NCBI RefSeq assembly: GCF_004803505.1
Contig: NZ_SSWH01000008.1
Span: 107,278-171,277, forward strand
Direction of reading: 5' to 3'
Length of the DNA stretch: 64,000 bases
Source of the DNA: Arthrobacter echini
GTDB lineage: Bacteria; Actinomycetota; Actinomycetes; Actinomycetales; Micrococcaceae
Below, in pieces: positions 52,908-60,525 of this stretch. Position 1 is the stretch's first letter. The number at the start of each line of letters is the position of its first letter. The position numbers were made by a program, and so were the translations under genes. The notes under the pieces are model-generated. The model worked only from the letters and a program-made list of their open reading frames with translations, did not search any database and had not been told where the DNA came from.

Positions 52908-54235
52908 GAGATTCCCTCGGCGACGCTCTCCCCGCGGTCGGACGTGATGTCCACGCCGGAGGGCGCCGCACCGGGTGAGGTGTAGTGCACGCCGTCGGAC
53001 CTGTCCCCGCTGGCGTGGATTCCGCCGGCCACGTGCCACGTCCCGACGCTGTCCTCCAGCTCGACCGAGACGACGTCGTCGCCCATGGTGGAGATGGCAC
53101 CCCCCACGCGTACCTCGTCAACCGCACCACCGGGCTTGACGCTCAGCGCGACGGCCTTGAGCGTCATCTGCACGCCCTTGACCAGGCTCGTCCCCTCGCC
53201 GCCCTGGGTCGTCAGGTCCTTCCTGATGGTCAGCCGCGGGAGTGGGCGTGAGAGTTGCACGCCGATCGACCCGTCCGCGTAGGTCTCGATGGACTCGAAG
53301 ACCGCCTCCTCGAGGGAGCCGTCGTACAGATTGAAGCCGCGCGCGCCCTTGCCGTGGGTCTCGATGGGCGCGTTGATCTCCAGCTTCCCGATGTCGCTGA
53401 AGTTGACGAAGCCGATGCCGCTGGGCCCGTGGGAGGTGACCGGCTGCTCGGCGGTCCATATCTGCACATCACCCCAGTTGTCGAGCACCATGTCGTTCTG
53501 GCCGAGTGTCGTTACGGGTCCATGATTCGTCACCTGGTCCACGATGGCACCGCTGATCACGAAGACACCACCGCTGATCAGATCCGCGGCGCCGTCGGCG
53601 ATACCGCCGTCGGTGTAGACCTCGCCGGTGGTCAGCTTCGTCATCCTCAGTGTGCCACCGGAGGCTTTGCCGTCGTCCGTCCCGTGCCCGCCGACGAAGA
53701 CGCCGCTGCCGCGTACCGGGCTCTCCTTCGAGCCCACGACGACGTTCGTGATCTCGGCCGTGAGTTCGACGTCGGCGTCGGGCTGGCGGTTCCAGACCGT
53801 CAGACCGCCCTGCATGGCCTCGACCCCGAAGCCTCGTGGGCGATCAGTCCGACCACGGACGTCCGCTGCGGTCACCGTCAGCGCATCGATGACGACATGG
53901 CCGGAGCGGACGGCCTGCGTCGCGACGATCGCGACCTGCCCCACCGTGGTGACATTGCGCAGGGTGAGCGTGCCCCAGTCGGACCGGGTGACGTCGGCAT
54001 AGACGGCGATCTCGTGCTCGGGCACGGCGATCTCGATGTCCTCGAGCATGTTGTCCTGCGTCAACAGGACGCCCTTGGACCCGAACTCGAGGCGGCCGCC
54101 GTGCAGCCGGGCGCCCGCAGGGAGCACGACGCGCGGAATGCCGGAGATGGTGCCGGAGACCTCGATGTCCTGTGCGCCGTCCGCGAGCGCGTCCTGCAGC
54201 TCCTCCGCCGTGCTGACTGTGTGTGACTGGGCCAT
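52904..54235 (-). CDS. Parallel beta-helix-like protein of unknown function
   Basis: 443 residues with regular short strands and turns rich in Gly, Asp, Asn, Thr and Val (SGTISGIPRVVLPAGARLHGG, GTLTLRNVTTVGQVAIVATQ), the pattern of a right-handed parallel beta-helix. No signal peptide or catalytic carbohydrate-enzyme motif is seen, so it looks cytoplasmic or a structural scaffold. ATG 54235. Convergent with sodC, overlapping by four bases at the stop codons. Confidence 0.6.
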   Translation of the reverse strand: MAQSHTVSTAEELQDALADGAQDIEVSGTISGIPRVVLPAGARLHGGRLEFGSKGVLLTQDNMLEDIEIAVPEHEIAVYADVTRSDWGTLTLRNVTTVGQVAIVATQAVRSGHVVIDALTVTAADVRGRTDRPRGFGVEAMQGGLTVWNRQPDADVELTAEITNVVVGSKESPVRGSGVFVGGHGTDDGKASGGTLRMTKLTTGEVYTDGGIADGAADLISGGVFVISGAIVDQVTNHGPVTTLGQNDMVLDNWGDVQIWTAEQPVTSHGPSGIGFVNFSDIGKLEINAPIETHGKGARGFNLYDGSLEEAVFESIETYADGSIGVQLSRPLPRLTIRKDLTTQGGEGTSLVKGVQMTLKAVALSVKPGGAVDEVRVGGAISTMGDDVVSVELEDSVGTWHVAGGIHASGDRSDGVHYTSPGAAPSGVDITSDRGESVAEGIS

Positions 54236-54314
54236 GGTGGAAACCTTCCGCTGGTGTGGCTTGTACCTGCCCAGTCTTCCATCCAGCGATCGTCCGAGAC
54301 AGCACTGCTTCCTG

Positions 54315-54716
54315 TCATGGCGCCGTCACGGGGTCGGTGGTCGCCAGTCCCAGGAGCTCTGCGACCGTCGTCATCGTGGAGTCGTGAGTGGCGACCACGA
54401 CCGGAACTCCGACGAGCAACGCCGTCGCCAGATGAAGCGCATCGAGGGTCCTCACATGCCGCTCGATGGATTCGGCGACGGCGTGCGTTTCCCGGGTGAT
54501 CTCCAGCAGGCCGACGCGATCGAGTAGCGGTGCCCCATCCGTCAGCGACCGGCCGTCCCGGCGCAGCACCCGGATCACCTCGGTTCGCAGGAGACGCGAT
54601 GACACGAAGGTCGTCTGAGGAGTCTCCATCCATACCTGCAGCCGCCCTCGCTCGGGCACGTCCAGGACAGTACGGAGTGCCACCGAAGAATCGAGGTAGA
54701 CGATCGTCGCCGTCAC
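54315..54716 (-). CDS. PIN-domain toxin (VapC-like)
   Basis: 133-residue ribonuclease toxin candidate with the PIN acidic set D9, E46, D92 and D112 (YLDSS, RTEVIR, LDALHLA, THD). VapC toxins cleave tRNA or rRNA. The cognate Phd-like antitoxin gene is 3 bp upstream on the same strand. Confidence 0.85.
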   Translation of the reverse strand: MTATIVYLDSSVALRTVLDVPERGRLQVWMETPQTTFVSSRLLRTEVIRVLRRDGRSLTDGAPLLDRVGLLEITRETHAVAESIERHVRTLDALHLATALLVGVPVVVATHDSTMTTVAELLGLATTDPVTAP

Positions 54717-54719
54717 GCC

Positions 54720-54998
54720 TCAGACGTCCCCGCGCATCTCGTCGAGGAGTGCATCGACCTGGGAGTCGATGTAGGCGGGGCCACCCGGGCGGTTCGGCCA
54801 CGGCGTCGGCGTCGTTGCGGGAGGAACATAGCGCCCCTCGCGTTCGAGCCGGACCAGCCCGGAGTCCTGGTCCCGAATGGTGCTGACCCGCCACCGCGGC
54901 TTCCCGCGCTCGGTCACGACGACGTCCTCGGAGTCCGCGACCTGACCGAGAACCGCAGCAGTGTTCTGGTTGAGCTCGCGCTTGGTGACGGTCCTCAT
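54720..54998 (-). CDS. Phd/YefM-type antitoxin
   Basis: 92 residues: an N-terminal DNA-binding part MRTVTKRELNQNTAAVLGQVADSEDVVVTERGKPRWRV and a disordered-like C-terminal toxin-binding tail. ATG 54998 is inside a CATG-aaa-CATG inverted repeat and lies 8 bp after a TACAAT -10 box, so the mRNA may be nearly leaderless and autoregulated. Confidence 0.85.
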   Translation of the reverse strand: MRTVTKRELNQNTAAVLGQVADSEDVVVTERGKPRWRVSTIRDQDSGLVRLEREGRYVPPATTPTPWPNRPGGPAYIDSQVDALLDEMRGDV

Positions 54999-55012
54999 GA
55001 AACATGATTGTA
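54996..55012 (-). promoter_or_regulatory. -10 box and operator of the PIN/Phd module
   Basis: TACAAT (complement of 55007-55012) is a near-consensus -10 box. The inverted repeat catg-aaa-catg (54996-55006) covers the start codon, a natural place for antitoxin autorepression. Confidence 0.5.
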
Positions 55013-55038
55013 CTACCCATGTCAGATAAGTCGGGATT

Positions 55039-55536
55039 TCACACTGCTTGAGCCGGTGCCTCGTCGTCGTTCCCGAGCACCAGCTGCCCGAGTCGAGCGC
55101 CGAAACCGGCGCAGAGGACGTGCGCGTGCTCCATTGGCGACCACCAGCAGGTCCACCGCTGAGGTGCGCCTCCGTCGGATGGATGGTCCTCGCCTGCACT
55201 CCAGCGATCGAGGGCCAGCTCGTCGATCAGTTCGAGCTGGAAGAAGTGACGCTCATGTACCTCGTTCTTGGACGGCCGCACGTCGTACCGTTCGACGCCG
55301 AGATCTCGCACGACTCGCGTCCGACGACCCGTCTCCTCGAGGACCTCACGCACAACTGCTTCGGCGGGCGACTCGCCCGGCTCCAACGTTCCGGCCGGGA
55401 CCTGAACACCTGCGATCTCCAGGGCGACGTCGTCGTGCGTGAACACCAGGAGGCGGCCGTGATCGACAACGTAACCGACGACCTTCTGCACCAGGCGCCG
55501 TTCGGGGCGCATCCGCTGTGATTGCTCGCTTGCCAT
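55039..55536 (-). CDS. NUDIX hydrolase
   Basis: 165 residues with an intact NUDIX box GTLEPGESPAEAVVREVLEETG, which binds Mg2+ and cleaves nucleoside-diphosphate-linked compounds; the substrate is unknown. ATG 55536 follows a GGAAGGCAGG site. An alternative ATG at 55584 overlaps the stop of the upstream acetyltransferase gene by 4 bp and would couple the two. Confidence 0.85.
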   Translation of the reverse strand: MASEQSQRMRPERRLVQKVVGYVVDHGRLLVFTHDDVALEIAGVQVPAGTLEPGESPAEAVVREVLEETGRRTRVVRDLGVERYDVRPSKNEVHERHFFQLELIDELALDRWSAGEDHPSDGGAPQRWTCWWSPMEHAHVLCAGFGARLGQLVLGNDDEAPAQAV

Positions 55537-55580
55537 GCGCAACCTGCCTTCCGTGTCCTTCGATGGAACCACGCCGTTCG

Positions 55581-56069
55581 TCATCGGTCCTGGGTACCAC
55601 CGACGAGAGGCTTCACCATGATCAGGCACGGGTTGCCCTCACCCCACAGCTCCGTCTCCTCGAGGGCAAGGAAGCCCCACTTCTCGTAGAAGGGCCGGGT
55701 CCGCGCATATCCTTAATCCGGATGAGATGGTCCCAAGGTCTTCACCTCCAGAAGCTTCACCCCGCGACTGACAGCATCCGCCTCGATCGCAGCGAGCATT
55801 GCACTGCCCACGCCCGAGCCGTGTACGGCTCGGGCAACGACGATGAGGTGGATCTCGACGACGTGCGAAAAGTGTCGGTCGACCAGTGTCACACCGACCA
55901 CCCGGCCCGCAGCATCGCGGACGGTCCACGTCTCCTTCGACCGCGCGGCCTCGATGTACTCCGCGTTACACTCCGGCTGTCCGAACCACTCCGGCACGGT
56001 TCCGAGCAGCCGCGCGACGTCCTCCGGAACCTGATGGTCCCGCGTGGAACTCCATGCCGAGTGACTCAT
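55581..56069 (-). pseudogene. GNAT acetyltransferase interrupted by an in-frame TAA
   Basis: The first 118 codons encode an acetyltransferase (RVVGVTLVDRHFSHVVEIHLIVVARAVHGSGVGSAMLAAIEADAVSRG, LLEVKTLGPSHPD) with the acetyl-CoA loop HGSGVGSA. A TAA at 55713-55715 (complement) then stops it, but the same frame continues GYARTRPFYEKWGFLALEE ... NPCLIMVKPL to a TGA at 55581-55583, the expected C-terminus of the family. A single nonsense substitution explains the break. Confidence 0.8.
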
Positions 56070-56148
56070 GCGATCTCACTCATGCGGCGTCCCACTGGTT
56101 GATCAGTGGGTGACATCAGAGACCTCCTCCTGGTACCGGTCAATTCGT

Positions 56149-56559
56149 TCAGCGCGTGTTCGTCGCTCCGGGGGCAATGACATCAAAACTTGCAGACCGC
56201 GCGGCCTCTCCGAACCTGTGGTCATAGGTGAGGATCGCCGATACATCGAGCCGCATCGCCGCCTCAAGATGCAGAGCGTCAAGGGTGCCCAGATACGGCA
56301 TTGGCAGGAAGCCGGCGCTGCGGTAGACGGCCCTGTCGAGCGCTGCAAGCCCGACGCCGTCGAGAAGACGAGTCACGTCGGACTGAGCGAGTCCCTCCCG
56401 TACAGCAACGCGGCGCAGCTCGGTTTCGAGCAGATCGATGGAGACGAGGTCAGCGCGCGTCTGGTCCAGCCAATCCAGGAGTGCCGGGCTCTCAGGCTGG
56501 TCGATCAACAGTGCAGCCAGAGCGGAGGTGTCGACGTAGATGACCGGACGGCTGGTCAC
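56149..56559 (-). CDS. PIN-domain toxin (VapC-like, second module)
   Basis: 136 residues with PIN residues D10, E45 or E47, D94 and D113 (YVDTSA, LLETELRR, LDALHLEA, TYDHRF). GTG 56559 overlaps the antitoxin stop by 4 bp. It is only distantly similar to the PIN protein at 54.3 kb, so the two modules are independent. Confidence 0.87.
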   Translation of the reverse strand: MTSRPVIYVDTSALAALLIDQPESPALLDWLDQTRADLVSIDLLETELRRVAVREGLAQSDVTRLLDGVGLAALDRAVYRSAGFLPMPYLGTLDALHLEAAMRLDVSAILTYDHRFGEAARSASFDVIAPGATNTR

Positions 56560-56834
56560 CGGTCGCCGCGCAGGTCGTCGAGGATCTCGGCGAGACTGTG
56601 CTCCGAGGTCTTGCGTTCAATAGCCAGAGCCCTCCAGCCACCCTCGCGGCGGGCGGGCCGAGCGACAGGCAGCGTGGCAGCGGGCGCATCGAGTGGCACG
56701 ATCCGCCCTACAGGCACGCCGCTGTTGGTCAGGACGAAGGAGTGGCCCTCGCTGACCGCGCGGAGCACTCGGCCAGACTCGTTGCGGAGCTCGCGCTGTG
56801 ACAAGCTTTCGACCTGCGGTTCAGTAGTGCTCAC
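56556..56834 (-). CDS. Phd/YefM-type antitoxin (second module)
   Basis: 92 residues beginning MSTTEPQVESLSQRELRNESGRVLRAVSEGHSFVLTNSGVPVGRIVPLD, the Phd/YefM fold, with a charged tail ending ILDDLRGDR that should wrap the toxin. GTG at 56834 with a GAGGGGAG site. Translationally coupled to the PIN toxin. Confidence 0.87.
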   Translation of the reverse strand: MSTTEPQVESLSQRELRNESGRVLRAVSEGHSFVLTNSGVPVGRIVPLDAPAATLPVARPARREGGWRALAIERKTSEHSLAEILDDLRGDR

Positions 56835-56946
56835 TCCCCTCTTGTAGCGCCCGTGCTACGCACTGGCGGAAGCGCCGGCCCCTGACGGCCCTCGGGCGCA
56901 CCACCCCCAACGGCGGGGTTGGCGGTGATCCCGAAGGGAACGGGTA

Positions 56947-57759
56947 TCACAGCATTTCGAGGGGTTTTGCGTGTGCCGGCGGCGGGAAAGCGCGATCGAG
57001 GCGCTCGAGATCGGTGTCGTTGAGGTGAAGGTCGCGGGCGGCGGCGTTCTCGAGCACATGCTCGGCGGTCGAAGCCTTCGGGATGGCGAGTACGCTGCTG
57101 GTGCGCATCGTCCACGCCAGAGCGACCTGCGCGGGCGTCGCGCCAAGCTCGCGTGCGATCGCCGTCAGATCCGGGTTGCCGAGCAGTCGTCCCTGCTCCA
57201 CGGGTGAATAGGCCATCACGGGCATCTTCTTCGAAGCACACCATGGCATCAGGTCGAACTCCGGACCGCGACGTGTCAGGTTGTACAGCACCTGATCGGT
57301 CTGGCACCCCTCAGGCAAACTCTGGAGCTCGTCGGTGTCGAGGTTACTCACACCCCACGCACGGATCGAGCCCTCGTCGATGAGGGCCTCGAACGCTGCG
57401 ACGGTCTCCTCGAAGGGGAACCTCCCCCGCCAATGCAGGAGATACAGATCAAGGCAGTCAGTACCCAGACGGTCCAGGCTTGCATGACAGGCCTCGATCG
57501 TCCCTGCTGCGGAGGCGTTCGAGGGTAGGACCTTGCTCACCAGGAAAACCTCATCGCGCCTACCCCTGATGGCTTCTTCGACAAGGTCCTCACTGCGCCC
57601 ATCACCGTACATCTCGGCGGTATCGATCACGGTCAGGCCCAGATCAATACCTGTACGCAGCGCCCTGATCTCAGCATTCCGGCTGGCAGGAGAGTCACCC
57701 AAGTTCCACGTTCCCTGCCCCAGAACAGGAACTACAGTGCCGTCCGGGAAAGTAATCAC
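56947..57759 (-). CDS. Aldo/keto reductase
   Basis: 270 residues of NADPH-dependent TIM-barrel oxidoreductase. The catalytic tetrad is D46, Y51, K76 and H109 (VIDTAEMYGDG, LVSKVLP, LLHW), and the NADPH loop IPKASTAEHVLENAAA is near the C-terminus. Most similar in layout to bacterial AKR proteins of unknown substrate. GTG 57759. No operon partner. Confidence 0.9.
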   Translation of the reverse strand: MITFPDGTVVPVLGQGTWNLGDSPASRNAEIRALRTGIDLGLTVIDTAEMYGDGRSEDLVEEAIRGRRDEVFLVSKVLPSNASAAGTIEACHASLDRLGTDCLDLYLLHWRGRFPFEETVAAFEALIDEGSIRAWGVSNLDTDELQSLPEGCQTDQVLYNLTRRGPEFDLMPWCASKKMPVMAYSPVEQGRLLGNPDLTAIARELGATPAQVALAWTMRTSSVLAIPKASTAEHVLENAAARDLHLNDTDLERLDRAFPPPAHAKPLEML

Positions 57760-57832
57760 ACGCCAACGCTACAACCAGGGCCATCAGCTAGCGAGGTGTG
57801 ATGGAAGCCAACCTATGGGTCAGGTCAAAGTG

Positions 57833-57846
57833 CCACCGATCGGTGG
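57833..57846. repeat. 14-bp perfect palindrome
   Basis: ccaccgatcggtgg, located in the 150-bp gap between the aldo/keto reductase start and the hydrolase stop. It may be an operator for the reductase gene or part of a terminator for the hydrolase gene. Confidence 0.5.
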
Positions 57847-57909
57847 GTATGCCAGCCCTTCAATGGTGAGCCCATCGTAAGCGGGGGTCGATGGGCCTCG
57901 TCAGAGCCT

Positions 57910-58800
57910 CTAGGGCTTTGCTGTGAAGAAGTCACGGACCTCCGACACGATCTCGTCCGGGTTTTCCTCGGCCAGATAGTGTCCGCAGTTGACCACGCGT
58001 CCGGAGATACTGACGGCGATGTTCCGCCAGAGCTCAAGCGGGTCGAAGTGCTTCTCGATCACTCCGTGCTCAGCCCACAAAATTCGCAGTGGCACGCGGA
58101 TGAGGTTCCCGGCAGCGCGGTCTCCACGATCATGCTCAAGATCGATCGAGGCACTTGCACGATAATCCTCACATGCACCGAGTGCTCGCGCTGCACCTGT
58201 GAGGCCGGCGACGTACGCGTCAAGCGCCTCAGCCGGAAACGGCGCCAACCCGGCGTGGCGACCTCCCAGAACCCCCTCGACATAGGCACGCGGGCTGTTA
58301 CCGATCAGTGTCTCCGGCAGCGGTGCCGGCTGAATGAGCGCGAACCAGTGCCAATAGGCGGAGGCGAACTTTCGGTCGGTGGCCTCATACATGTCCAGCG
58401 TCGGCGCAATGTCCAGAAGCATTGCCCGATGCACGCGGTCGGGCGCATCCGCAGCCAATCGCGCCGCAACCCGTGCGCCTCTGTCGTGTCCCACTACCGA
58501 GAACTCGCGGCGCCCCAGATAGTCCATCAACGCCAGCGCATCGCGGGCCATTTCGCGCTTGCTGTAGCTGTGATGCTCCGCGTCCGGGACCGGACGCCCG
58601 GATTCGCCATAGCCACGCAAGTCAGGAGCAACGACGAAGAAGTCTTCGGCAAGTGCCGGGGCCACTCGGTGCCACATGACATGCGACTGCGGATGCCCGT
58701 GCAGCAGCAACAGCGCAGGCTTGCCCTCATCCGGACTGGTGCGCCCCCGCAAGCGCACCCCGTTGACGTCGACATCGAGGTCGGCGAAGCCGTCAAACAT
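57910..58800 (-). CDS. Alpha/beta hydrolase, haloacetate (fluoroacetate) dehalogenase-like
   Basis: 296 residues. The nucleophile is Asp rather than Ser (GHDRGAR: D106 with R107 and R110), followed by D130 (LLDIAPT), the halide pocket YWHWF (150s) and H274 (NCGHYL). This set matches fluoroacetate dehalogenases, which hydrolyse the C-F or C-Cl bond of haloacetates; the closely related epoxide hydrolases also use Asp but lack the Arg-x-x-Arg pair. Activity is inferred. ATG 58800. Confidence 0.82.
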   Translation of the reverse strand: MFDGFADLDVDVNGVRLRGRTSPDEGKPALLLLHGHPQSHVMWHRVAPALAEDFFVVAPDLRGYGESGRPVPDAEHHSYSKREMARDALALMDYLGRREFSVVGHDRGARVAARLAADAPDRVHRAMLLDIAPTLDMYEATDRKFASAYWHWFALIQPAPLPETLIGNSPRAYVEGVLGGRHAGLAPFPAEALDAYVAGLTGAARALGACEDYRASASIDLEHDRGDRAAGNLIRVPLRILWAEHGVIEKHFDPLELWRNIAVSISGRVVNCGHYLAEENPDEIVSEVRDFFTAKP

Positions 58801-58905
58801 TCCGTTGCTCCTTGCGCTGTCTCACCACGATGTCAGGATCTCGGACCAAGCCCAGGAATCGTTCGCTGGCCTCGCCGCAATGGACGAGCACATGTGCTCC
58901 GACGT

Positions 58906-59225
58906 TTACGCCACCTTCAGTGGCTTGATCGCGGCAACCTTTTCACGCAGCACTCGGCGCTCGAGCCGCAGTTCGTAGTTGGACTGCAGATTCATCCAGA
59001 ACTCCTCGGACGTTCCGAAGTACCGGGCGAGGCGGATCGCTGTATCGACCGTGATGCACCGCTTGCCATCCACGATCTCGTTGATGCGCCGCGGCGCACA
59101 CCGATCGAGACTGCCAGCGTATTCTGTGTAATCCCGAAGCCCTCGATGAAGTCCTCCATGAGGATCTCCCCAGGGTGGATCGGCTCAATCAGGTCGTTCT
59201 CGGTGGTAGTCGGCGAGCTCGACAT
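58906..59225 (-). pseudogene. higA: HigA-type antitoxin, frameshifted
   Basis: The frame from ATG 59225 reads MSSSPTTTENDLIEPIHPGEILMEDFIEGFGITQNTLAVSIGV, a HigA N-terminus. The rest, RRINEIVDGKRCITVDTAIRLARYFGTSEEFWMNLQSNYELRLERR, continues in another frame after a one-base deletion near 59092-59096. In the original frame the protein turns into unrelated residues. The helix-turn-helix is thereby broken. Confidence 0.8.
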
Positions 59226-59458
59226 CTTCCGCACCTCCATCTCTCCAGACGAAGCAGAAACGCCACTGGGCGTTCACCCAGATGCTGTGCTGACCACGAC
59301 GGTCGCCGACGAGTCGCTCCAGCCGATTTCCCCGGGGACACGCAGGTCCTCGACATCCTTCGCCGCATGGATCAACTCAAGCTCCCACAGAATCGCCCGT
59401 TGCCCTGTTCGGTCGACACGCTGACGTACTGCTCCAGCCAGATGCGTTCGGTGCCCAT
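59185..59458 (-). pseudogene. higB: HigB-type toxin remnant with two frameshifts
   Basis: Pieces of one HigB protein lie in three frames: GTERIWLEQYV (from about 59455), RQRVDRTGQRAILWELELIHAAKDVEDLRVP, and GNRLERLVGDRRGQHSIWVNAQWRFCFVWRDGGAEDVELADYH. Frame changes fall near 59420 and near 59331-59338. The 3' end overlaps the higA start, as in intact higBA operons. The toxin cannot be made. Confidence 0.75.
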
Positions 59459-59466
59459 TCAAAGCT

Positions 59467-59501
59467 CTTCTGAAGTACCGAAGTACCTGGTACTTCAGAA
59501 G
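59467..59501. repeat. 13-9-13 inverted repeat with three gaagtacc units
   Basis: cttctgaagtacc (59467-59479) and ggtacttcagaag (59489-59501) are exact complements; the 9-nt spacer itself is another gaagtacc plus t. It sits just upstream of the higB remnant and downstream of yoeB on the minus strand. Either the old higBA operator or a yoeB terminator. Confidence 0.7.
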
Positions 59502-59513
59502 GTTGCGCTGCGG

Positions 59514-59768
59514 TCAGTAGTGGTAGCGCGCCTGAAGGATGACTAGATCGTCGCCGTCGAGAAGGTAGACCAGCCGATGCTCATCGGTAATGCGTCTCGA
59601 CCACGAACCCTGTGCGCCGTACTTGAGCTGCTCGGGCTTCCCGATGCCGGCGAATGGCTCACGGAGGCAGGCGTCGATGAGCACGTTGATCCGCTTGAGG
59701 GTCCGGCGGTCGGCCGTCTGCCAATGCTTGTAGTCCTCCCAGGCTGACGGGTCCCAGACCAGACGCAC
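59514..59768 (-). CDS. yoeB: YoeB/Txe-family toxin
   Basis: 84 residues: MRLVWDPSAWEDYKHWQTADRRTLKRINVLIDACLREPF ... GSWSRRITDEHRLVYLLDGDDLVILQARYHY, with the family's catalytic Glu/Arg/His positions (KPEQLK, RRITDEHR, terminal YHY). A ribosome-dependent mRNA endonuclease. GTG 59768 directly follows the yefM stop. Confidence 0.93.
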   Translation of the reverse strand: MRLVWDPSAWEDYKHWQTADRRTLKRINVLIDACLREPFAGIGKPEQLKYGAQGSWSRRITDEHRLVYLLDGDDLVILQARYHY

Positions 59769-60020
59769 TCAGTCCTCCCGGTCGAGATCGTGCACCTCGG
59801 TCTGACCCGCACGGGCGCGCTCGTAGGCATCGAGGAGCCGACGGGCATTGGCGGGTGAGCGGAACAGGTACGCCGTCTCCTGCCAGGCGGCGTACTCGTC
59901 GGCAGGCATGAGAACGGCGTTGCCATGGCGGGAGACGATCTCCACAGCCTCACGGTCCTCGTTGATGCGTTCGATGAGCGGGAACAGCGTCTTGCGCGCC
60001 TCGCTGGCACTCATGGACAT
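59769..60020 (-). CDS. yefM: YefM antitoxin
   Basis: 83 residues starting MSMSASEARKTLFPLIERINEDREAVEIVSRHGNAVLMPADEYAAW, a canonical Phd/YefM N-domain, with an acidic tail (TEVHDLDRED) for toxin binding. ATG 60020 (or 60014). Upstream, ggtac motifs flanking an AT-rich core at about 60047-60063 resemble the tGTACa-type operators of yefM. Confidence 0.92.
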   Translation of the reverse strand: MSMSASEARKTLFPLIERINEDREAVEIVSRHGNAVLMPADEYAAWQETAYLFRSPANARRLLDAYERARAGQTEVHDLDRED

Positions 60021-60081
60021 GTCGATGACCTTTCACCCAGACAAGTGGTACACGATTATGGTACCGCTCAACGCGATTGGC

Positions 60082-60100
60082 CCGGCAGCAATACTGCCGG
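60082..60100 (-). terminator. Hairpin downstream of hepT
   Basis: ccggcag and ctgccgg pair across a 5-nt loop, about 35 bp beyond the hepT stop on the minus strand. No T-tract. Confidence 0.4.
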
Positions 60101-60135
60101 CTCGACGTCGGCATCGTCCTCCGTACGAACAGCCA

Positions 60136-60525
60136 TCACAGTGCACGCAGCCGGACACGACGCCGTTGGTCGGAGTAGATCAGTCGGCGGCGAGGTGGCC
60201 GCGCAATACTTCGGCGAGAGGCGAGAGACGAGAGGCGGGAGATGGGTCCGACGTCGCGGACGATGTCGACATCGACGCCGAAGTACTCATGAACGACGAT
60301 GTTGCGGAAACCTCGGATTTGCGGCCAGACGATCTCCGGGTGCGCACAAGTGATCTCTGCGGGGAGATGGTTCACGGCTTCACCGATGATCTGCAGGTTG
60401 CGCTCGATCGCGTCCTCTGCCATCTCCAGCAGACCCGCATCGCCGTCAAGAGCAGCGACATAGCGCCGGCATCGCTCGATGGCCTCGAGAACATCAGCGA
60501 TGCGCTGGGCTGGGTCGCTACTCAC
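60136..60525 (-). CDS. hepT: HepT-like HEPN toxin, C-terminus probably frameshifted
   Basis: 129 residues. The HEPN RNase motif RNIVVHEY (R74, H79, Y81; RX4HXY) is intact, and the tyrosine is the residue AMPylated by MntA in characterised systems. After DIVRDV the sequence turns to an Arg-rich run with no family similarity, whereas the next frame reads DPSPASRLSPLAEVLRGHLAAD and stops at 60180. An extra base near 60246-60252, beside a ctctcg microrepeat, would explain this. The catalytic helices are upstream of the change. Confidence 0.8.
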   Translation of the reverse strand: MSSDPAQRIADVLEAIERCRRYVAALDGDAGLLEMAEDAIERNLQIIGEAVNHLPAEITCAHPEIVWPQIRGFRNIVVHEYFGVDVDIVRDVGPISRLSSLASRRSIARPPRRRLIYSDQRRRVRLRAL

